A DNA stretch of 10,853 bases, taken from assembly GCA_016929205.1 (NCBI GenBank), contig JAFGJF010000433.1:1-10853 (forward strand). The letters run 5' to 3'. Position numbers and translations under genes: made by a program. Within the stretch, counting starts at the first letter, position 1. Each line of letters begins with the position of its first letter. Of this stretch, positions 6,459-10,853 are shown piece by piece. Below the pieces are notes generated by a model. It did not search any database. It was not told the DNA's origin and saw nothing but the letters and a program-made list of their open reading frames with translations. Source of the stretch: Anaerolineae bacterium (GTDB lineage: Bacteria > Chloroflexota > Anaerolineae > JAFGEY01).

Positions 6459-8159
6459 TTGACAAGAAAAAAGAGTAAAGCAAAATGGCTGCGCGTGGAT
6501 CTGCATTTGCACACGCCCGCCTCGTCGGATTATGAACAATCCGGCGTAACGTACCTGGATATTTTGAAAAGGGCCGAAGAAAAAGAAGTTGATATTCAGG
6601 CCATCACCGATCACAATACCATTGCCGGATACCGGGCTATGCGGGAAGAGATCCAAAAATTGGAACTCTTGGAGGGCCTGGAACGGCTTCAGAGCGACGA
6701 AAAGGTGCGCCTGGCTGAATATCGCCGGCTCCTGGACAAGATCCTGGTGCTGCCCGGCATCGAGTTCACGGCGACATTTGGCTTTCACGTGCTGGGCATT
6801 TTCCCCCCTGATACCTCTGTACGCGAGATCGAACACATCTTGTTGCAACTCCGAGTCCCTGCCGACAAACTGGACGAAGGCGCAACCGAGATCGGCGCGA
6901 CGTCCGACGTGCTGACTGCCTACCGGATGATCTATGAGTCCGGCGGGCTGGTCGTCGCGGCGCACGCCAACACCTCGCACGGCGTGGCCATGCGCGGCAT
7001 TGGATTTGGCGGGCAGACGAAAATCGTCTGGACCCAAGATGCACATCTGCACGCGCTCGAGGTGACCGATCTGGAGAAAACGGACCGGCGAACGACGGCG
7101 CGTTTTTTCAACGGATCCAAACCCGAGTATCCACGGCGTATGCACTGCATACAGGGCAGCGACGCTCACCGTCTGATCGCCGATCCGAAACACCAGGAGC
7201 GGTTGGGTGTCGGCGATCGGTCGACCGAAATGCGTCTCAGGGACAAGTCATTCGAGGCGTTAAAAGAGGCCCTGTCGGGCACCGATTTTTCGGTCACACG
7301 GCCGGCCCGTTCGTTGACGGTAGCGCCTTTTGATTATATCCATGAGGCGCGCGAGGCGGGCAACACGATCGTGCAGGCTTTTCACGAGAATGCGACCCGC
7401 CGTGGAGGGCGGCTGTATACGATCTTGAGCGACATCGTAGCCTTTGCCAACACCAACGGCGGTACGGTTTACATCGGGGCCAGCTCGAACAGCAAGAACC
7501 CGGCTGTCGGAATCGACGATGTCGACCAGGTGACGCGTCTGCTCAAGCACGACATCGACGCCAAAATCACGCCGCCTTTGGATCTGGTGATCGACGCGCA
7601 GGAAAGTGAAGGCAAGCGGCTTTTACGGATCCAGGTGCCGCGCGGCAGTCACTCGCCGTACGCGATCGATGGCAGCAAGATTTATGTGCGGGATGAACGG
7701 GAAACAAACCTGGCCGTGCGCGACGAGATCGTCGAGCTGGTGCTGCGCTCTCGTTCGGCGCGCGTCGAAACGCCGGTTGCCGTTCAGGTAACCGATTCGC
7801 TGTCGATCCAGCCGCCGCGCACCGGCGTCGAGATCGTCGAAGTGGTCGAGCGCAAAGGGACGCACTATTATACGATGAGCGATTTGCGCAAGGGGGGGCG
7901 GGTTCAAAACGTGACCAAAGCGTCGGCGCGCCGGCTGTGGCGATACGCGATCACCGAGGCGGAAGCGGCAGCCAAGCAGCCGCCGGCCGTCGAGTGGCAG
8001 GGCGAAATCGGGGTCGTCAAAACGTACAAACAGAGCGGACAGCAGCGATATGACCTGGCGCAGCGTCGTTCTGACGGCACTATGCGCGTCTATTACGGCG
8101 TCAGCGAGGACGGCTTGCACGATGCGTGGAAGGCGTTGGTCGGCCTGAGCGACGACTAG
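6459..8159 (+). CDS. PHP metallophosphoesterase fused to AlbA_2/Schlafen-like domain
   Basis: This 566-residue cytosolic protein has at least two modules. Residues about 10-285 are a PHP domain, a trinuclear-metal phosphoesterase fold, with the ligand motifs intact: DLHLHT (D14, H16, H18), ITDHN (D51, H52), PGIEF (E102), FHVLG (H110), AAHAN (H169) and GSDAH (D235, H237). Residues about 292-430 match the AlbA_2 domain (Schlafen AlbA-like, formerly 'AAA_4'), with [19 protein letters not shown] (324-342), AVGIDD and a closing [14 protein letters not shown] stretch; this domain often binds nucleic acid. Residues about 455-566 are unassigned: a helical part ([20 protein letters not shown]), then a beta-rich end. 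A nuclease, phosphatase or nucleotide-sensing role is possible but unproven. It begins at TTG 6459 and lies 33 bp upstream of the DUF503 gene, with which it may be co-transcribed. Confidence 0.85.
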   Translation: MTRKKSKAKWLRVDLHLHTPASSDYEQSGVTYLDILKRAEEKEVDIQAITDHNTIAGYRAMREEIQKLELLEGLERLQSDEKVRLAEYRRLLDKILVLPGIEFTATFGFHVLGIFPPDTSVREIEHILLQLRVPADKLDEGATEIGATSDVLTAYRMIYESGGLVVAAHANTSHGVAMRGIGFGGQTKIVWTQDAHLHALEVTDLEKTDRRTTARFFNGSKPEYPRRMHCIQGSDAHRLIADPKHQERLGVGDRSTEMRLRDKSFEALKEALSGTDFSVTRPARSLTVAPFDYIHEAREAGNTIVQAFHENATRRGGRLYTILSDIVAFANTNGGTVYIGASSNSKNPAVGIDDVDQVTRLLKHDIDAKITPPLDLVIDAQESEGKRLLRIQVPRGSHSPYAIDGSKIYVRDERETNLAVRDEIVELVLRSRSARVETPVAVQVTDSLSIQPPRTGVEIVEVVERKGTHYYTMSDLRKGGRVQNVTKASARRLWRYAITEAEAAAKQPPAVEWQGEIGVVKTYKQSGQQRYDLAQRRSDGTMRVYYGVSEDGLHDAWKALVGLSDD

Positions 8160-8180
8160 CCGGCCGGTGACCGCTGACCT

Positions 8181-8186
8181 GGAGAG
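8181..8186 (+). promoter_or_regulatory. Ribosome binding site for the DUF503 gene
   Basis: GGAGAG lies 6 bp before GTG 8193 and supports that codon as the start. It falls in the 33-bp gap after the PHP gene, where I see no terminator or promoter. Confidence 0.6.
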
Positions 8187-8192
8187 ATCATT

Positions 8193-8477
8193 GTGGTTAT
8201 CGGCTGCTGCACGATCAAGCTCTATTTGCCGACCGCGCATTCGCTCAAGGAAAAGCGCGGGATCCTAAAAGGCACGCTGGCCCGCATTGGCCGCGAGTTC
8301 AACGTCAGCGTCGCCGAGATCGACTATCAAGATGTCTGGCAGTCGGCGCTGCTGGCCGTGGTGACCGTATCGAACGACGCCGCTCACGCGCACGGGCGGC
8401 TGGCGCGGGTGGTCGAGTGGATCGAACACAACCGGCCAGATGTCGAGATCCTTGACGTTCAGGTAGAGATGATTTGA
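8193..8477 (+). CDS. DUF503 family protein (YlxP-like)
   Basis: This 94-residue protein spans the whole DUF503 family. It starts MVIGCCTIKLYLPTAHSLKEKR (written without interruption here only in part of its conserved run), followed by the helix LKGTLARIGREFNVSVAEID, the family mark 'YQDVWQSALLAVVTVSND' and a C-terminal strand ending EILDVQVEMI. The fold is a small ferredoxin-like alpha/beta domain. In many bacteria the homologue ylxP sits in the nusA-infB-rbfA translation operon, but here it follows a PHP-domain gene instead. Its biochemical role is unknown. GTG 8193 is chosen because GGAGAG (8181-8186) lies 6 bp upstream and the protein then starts exactly where the family does. Its stop codon is 2 bp from the stop of the convergent MFS gene. 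Confidence 0.9.
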   Translation: MVIGCCTIKLYLPTAHSLKEKRGILKGTLARIGREFNVSVAEIDYQDVWQSALLAVVTVSNDAAHAHGRLARVVEWIEHNRPDVEILDVQVEMI

Positions 8478-8479
8478 AC

Positions 8480-9760
8480 TCAGGCTGTTTGTTTGTGTCG
8501 CGGTTCGGGCAGGCTTAAAGACACCGGCCAGGCCAGCAGCACGCCGGCGATGGTGATGCCAAACAAGAGGTGATAATTGCTGCCCGACCACTGCAAGATC
8601 ACGCCACCGAGGGCTGAAAACAGCATATTGATGCCGTTGATCGTGTTGGTCAAGCCGACGTAGGTCGGCCGTTTCGCTTCCGGCGCGTGTTCGAGCACGT
8701 AGGTTATCCAGCCCGGCATCATACTGCTCATCGACATGTTAAAGAAAAAGAAGACGAGTCCATATCCCCAGGCCAGCCAGGCCGGATCGGGAAACAGCGA
8801 CGGCGCGAGCAGGGCATAGATCGGGATCAGGGTCGTGATCGCGATGCCGATCACGATCACCCGTTTGCTGCCGTACCGTTCGTTAATCCAGCCAAAAATC
8901 ATGGCCGCCAGGATGCTGCCCATCACGCCGATCGACGTGTAGCGCCCGGCCACCTGGGCGGGCAGCCCCAGCCGGTCGAGGGCGTAGGTCATGTAAAACG
9001 GCGAAGCCAGCGCGCTCAGGCCATAGATCTGCCGGGTAATGATGTAGCGCCGGTAGGTGCGGTCGTGTTTGAGCACCTCCCACAGTTGGGGAATGTACTC
9101 GCGCCAACTGGGCACCTTGTGCGACGAGATGCCTTTTTCCTCGATCCCAAACGACAGTGACAGAAAAGAGAGGGCCAGCATCACAAAGGCCAGGAAAAAG
9201 AGGCTGGCATAGTTGTTGGGAAAGGCCAATCCACGGTCGCTCAGCATCCATTCGACGGCAAAACCGACCAAAAAGCCAAATATGCCGGACAGCGTCTGGC
9301 CCGTGCTCGTCAGGCGGCCTCGCCGGGTAGCGGGGATGACCTTGCTCAAAAAATCGAACCAGGGCACGCTGGCCAGTCCGTCTCCGACCCAAAAGCCGAT
9401 CACGACCAGGGTCATCAGGGCAATGATCAGCCAGGCCGGCTGCGCGCCGGTGATCCAGATCAACACGGCCATGACCAGGAGCAGCGTGCGGCCAAGACCG
9501 GCCGGCCAGAGGATATGCGGTTTCATATATTCCTTGTCGGCCAGATAGCGCGCGGCAAAGAGCTGTGGCAGCAGCCAGCACGCGCTTTGCAGGGTCGACA
9601 TCAGGCCGATGACGAACGCCGGTGTCTGCAGGGCGGTCAAAAAGCTGGGGATGACGGTGCTCGAACCGATAAAGGCCAGGCCGATGCCGAAAAAACCAAA
9701 GTCGCCGACCAGGCACCAAAAGTTGCGTTTGTAGTGTTTGGGCAGGATCACTTGGGCCAA
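8480..9760 (-). CDS. Major facilitator superfamily (MFS) transporter
   Basis: This 426-residue integral membrane protein has about 12 hydrophobic segments in two groups of six, separated by a polar loop at about 207-237 (IEEKGISSHKVPSWREYIP onward). Segments start near residues 20, 50, 88, 110, 155, 188, 240, 270, 300, 328, 368 and 396. Loop 8-9 (GWINERYGSKR, 289-299) and the loop at 70-80 (RYLADKEYMKP) are degenerate forms of MFS motif A, the 'G-xxx-D-xx-GR-R/K' turn. No substrate can be read from the sequence. The start is TTG at 9760 (read from the minus strand), with GAGGAAA 6 bp or less upstream. It lies 28 bp downstream of glycerol kinase on the same strand, so the two may form an operon, which would make a polyol, sugar or glycerol-phosphodiester substrate worth testing. 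This link rests on position only. Confidence 0.88.
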   Translation of the reverse strand: MAQVILPKHYKRNFWCLVGDFGFFGIGLAFIGSSTVIPSFLTALQTPAFVIGLMSTLQSACWLLPQLFAARYLADKEYMKPHILWPAGLGRTLLLVMAVLIWITGAQPAWLIIALMTLVVIGFWVGDGLASVPWFDFLSKVIPATRRGRLTSTGQTLSGIFGFLVGFAVEWMLSDRGLAFPNNYASLFFLAFVMLALSFLSLSFGIEEKGISSHKVPSWREYIPQLWEVLKHDRTYRRYIITRQIYGLSALASPFYMTYALDRLGLPAQVAGRYTSIGVMGSILAAMIFGWINERYGSKRVIVIGIAITTLIPIYALLAPSLFPDPAWLAWGYGLVFFFFNMSMSSMMPGWITYVLEHAPEAKRPTYVGLTNTINGINMLFSALGGVILQWSGSNYHLLFGITIAGVLLAWPVSLSLPEPRHKQTA

Positions 9761-9763
9761 TGT

Positions 9764-9770
9764 TTTCCTC
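9764..9770 (-). promoter_or_regulatory. Ribosome binding site supporting the MFS TTG start
   Basis: On the minus strand the bases read GAGGAAA, with the GAGG core ending 6 bp before TTG 9760. An ATG at 9776 belongs to another frame. The site lies in the 28-bp gap after the glycerol kinase stop. Confidence 0.6.
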
Positions 9771-9788
9771 GTTCAAGATGTGAATGGG

Positions 9789-10853
9789 TTATTTGTCCAC
9801 CCACCCGCGCGTGCGGGCGACGGCTTTTTGCCAGCCGGCATAGCCTTGTGCGCGTTTCTCCTCACTCCACACAGGGGCAAAGGTGCGGTCGATGCTCCAG
9901 TTGGCGCGCAGATCATCGACGCTTGACCACAGTCCCGTGGCCAACCCGGCGGCGTACGCAGCGCCGAGTGCCGTCGTTTCATTGACCATGGGACGCACCA
10001 CCGGCACGCCGAGGACGTTGGCCTGGAGCTGCATCAAAAAGGCGTTGACCGTTGCTCCACCATCGACCTTGAGCGTGGTCAGATCGATGCCCGAGTCGGT
10101 GGCCATCGCGTCCATCACGTCCCGTGTCTGGTAGCAGATCGATTCCAGCGTGGCGCGGACAATGTGCGCCTTGTTGACGTAGCGCGTCAGGCCGACGATC
10201 ACGCCACGCGCGTACATGTCCCAGTAAGGGGCAAAGAGGCCGGAAAAGGCGGGCACGAAATAGCAGCCGCCGGCGTCCTCGACAGAACCGGCGATCGCTT
10301 CTGTCTCGGCGGCATCGCCGATCAGGCCCAGGTTGTCGCGCAGCCACTGCACGGCCGCGCCGGTGATGGCGATCGAGCCTTCGAGGGCATAGGTCGCCCG
10401 GCCCGGCGCCAGGCTGTAGGCGACGGTGGTCAGCAGCCCGCTCTGGGAGGGCACGATCTGGTCGCCGGTGTTGAGCAGCATAAAATTGCCGGTGCCATAG
10501 GTGTTTTTGGCCTCGCCGACGCCGAAGCAGGTCTGGCCAAAAAGCGCCGCCTGTTGGTCGCCCAGGTCGCCGCAGACGGGCAGACTGCGGCCAAACGGGC
10601 CGCCGGGCAGGGTGTGACCGTAGAATGAGACGTCGCTGGAAGGCCGGATTTCCGGCAGCATCGATCGCGGCACGCCGAGGATATCGAGCAGCTCGTCGTC
10701 CCAGTCCAGCGTCTCCAGGTTCATCAGCATGGTGCGGCTGGCATTGGTGGGGTCGGTGACGTGGCGGCCGCCGGTAAGGTGCCAGATGATCCAACTGTCC
10801 ATGTTGCCGAACAAGGCCTCGCCTGCTGCCACCCTGGCGCGCACCTGGGGCAC
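9789..10853 (-). CDS. glpK: Glycerol kinase, C-terminal 354 residues (5' cut by window edge)
   Basis: This FGGY-family kinase phosphorylates glycerol with ATP to sn-glycerol 3-phosphate in the cytosol. The visible part starts within the first domain ([16 protein letters not shown]), so about 150 N-terminal residues are outside the window. The apparent GTG at 10853 is internal. Counting from it, the catalytic Asp is D99 in [13 protein letters not shown] (95-107), followed by [16 protein letters not shown] (115-130), the ATP phosphate-binding GTG loop. Then come YALEGSI (155-161), [17 protein letters not shown] (201-217), [14 protein letters not shown] (233-246), [13 protein letters not shown] (263-275) and [14 protein letters not shown] (292-305). 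The match to GlpK is continuous and close to the E. coli protein, with no frameshift. SGLF replaces the E. coli TGLG, a variant I recall from actinobacterial enzymes. It is followed by an MFS gene rather than by glpF or glpD. Confidence 0.95.
   Translation of the reverse strand: MPQVRARVAAGEALFGNMDSWIIWHLTGGRHVTDPTNASRTMLMNLETLDWDDELLDILGVPRSMLPEIRPSSDVSFYGHTLPGGPFGRSLPVCGDLGDQQAALFGQTCFGVGEAKNTYGTGNFMLLNTGDQIVPSQSGLLTTVAYSLAPGRATYALEGSIAITGAAVQWLRDNLGLIGDAAETEAIAGSVEDAGGCYFVPAFSGLFAPYWDMYARGVIVGLTRYVNKAHIVRATLESICYQTRDVMDAMATDSGIDLTTLKVDGGATVNAFLMQLQANVLGVPVVRPMVNETTALGAAYAAGLATGLWSSVDDLRANWSIDRTFAPVWSEEKRAQGYAGWQKAVARTRGWVDK

Noticed and set aside
9979..10794. 271-codon minus-strand open frame overlapping glycerol kinase
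   Set aside because: It lies in another frame of the well-matched glpK and its Arg/Pro-rich composition is typical of a high-GC shadow frame.

Overview
The window looks like a chromosomal stretch from a Gram-negative or atypical-envelope bacterium with moderately high GC and frequent GTG and TTG starts. The gene content suggests Chloroflexota (Anaerolineae-like): an ATPase fused to a membrane segment and a TolB-like propeller, an archaeal-style nicotinate phosphoribosyltransferase, a Lon paired with Hsp20, a DUF503 protein, and a PHP-Schlafen-like fusion. This assignment is inferred from gene style, not from a marker gene. I found no rRNA, tRNA, CRISPR, insertion sequence or phage gene.

Left part (2-2958, plus strand). 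The window opens inside a gene whose visible part encodes the end of an ATPase module, a winged-helix-like region, one membrane helix and a six-motif WD40-like (PD40) propeller. Next comes a nicotinate phosphoribosyltransferase gene of the NAD salvage pathway. Its promoter is unusually clear: TTGACA, a 17-bp spacer, then TATACT. A perfect 31-bp palindrome with 14-bp arms starts exactly at the -10 box, so this gene is very probably repressed by a dimeric regulator.

Centre (2945-5987, plus strand). A likely extended -10 promoter leads into a small heat-shock protein (Hsp20) gene. It is followed after 23 bp by a complete lon protease gene. The pair forms a protein quality-control operon: Hsp20 holds unfolding proteins and Lon degrades damaged ones. 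About 470 bp with no convincing gene follows.

Right part. A plus-strand pair encodes a PHP metallophosphoesterase fused to an AlbA_2/Schlafen-like domain with an unassigned C-terminus, and then a DUF503 (YlxP-like) protein. Two genes on the minus strand converge on them: glycerol kinase (its N-terminal part is cut by the window edge) and, 28 bp downstream of it, an MFS transporter. The facing stop codons of DUF503 and MFS are only 2 bp apart.

The items most worth a second look are the NAD-salvage operator, the membrane-spanning ATPase-propeller protein and the PHP-AlbA_2 fusion. I see no clear evidence of a wholly new multi-gene system here.
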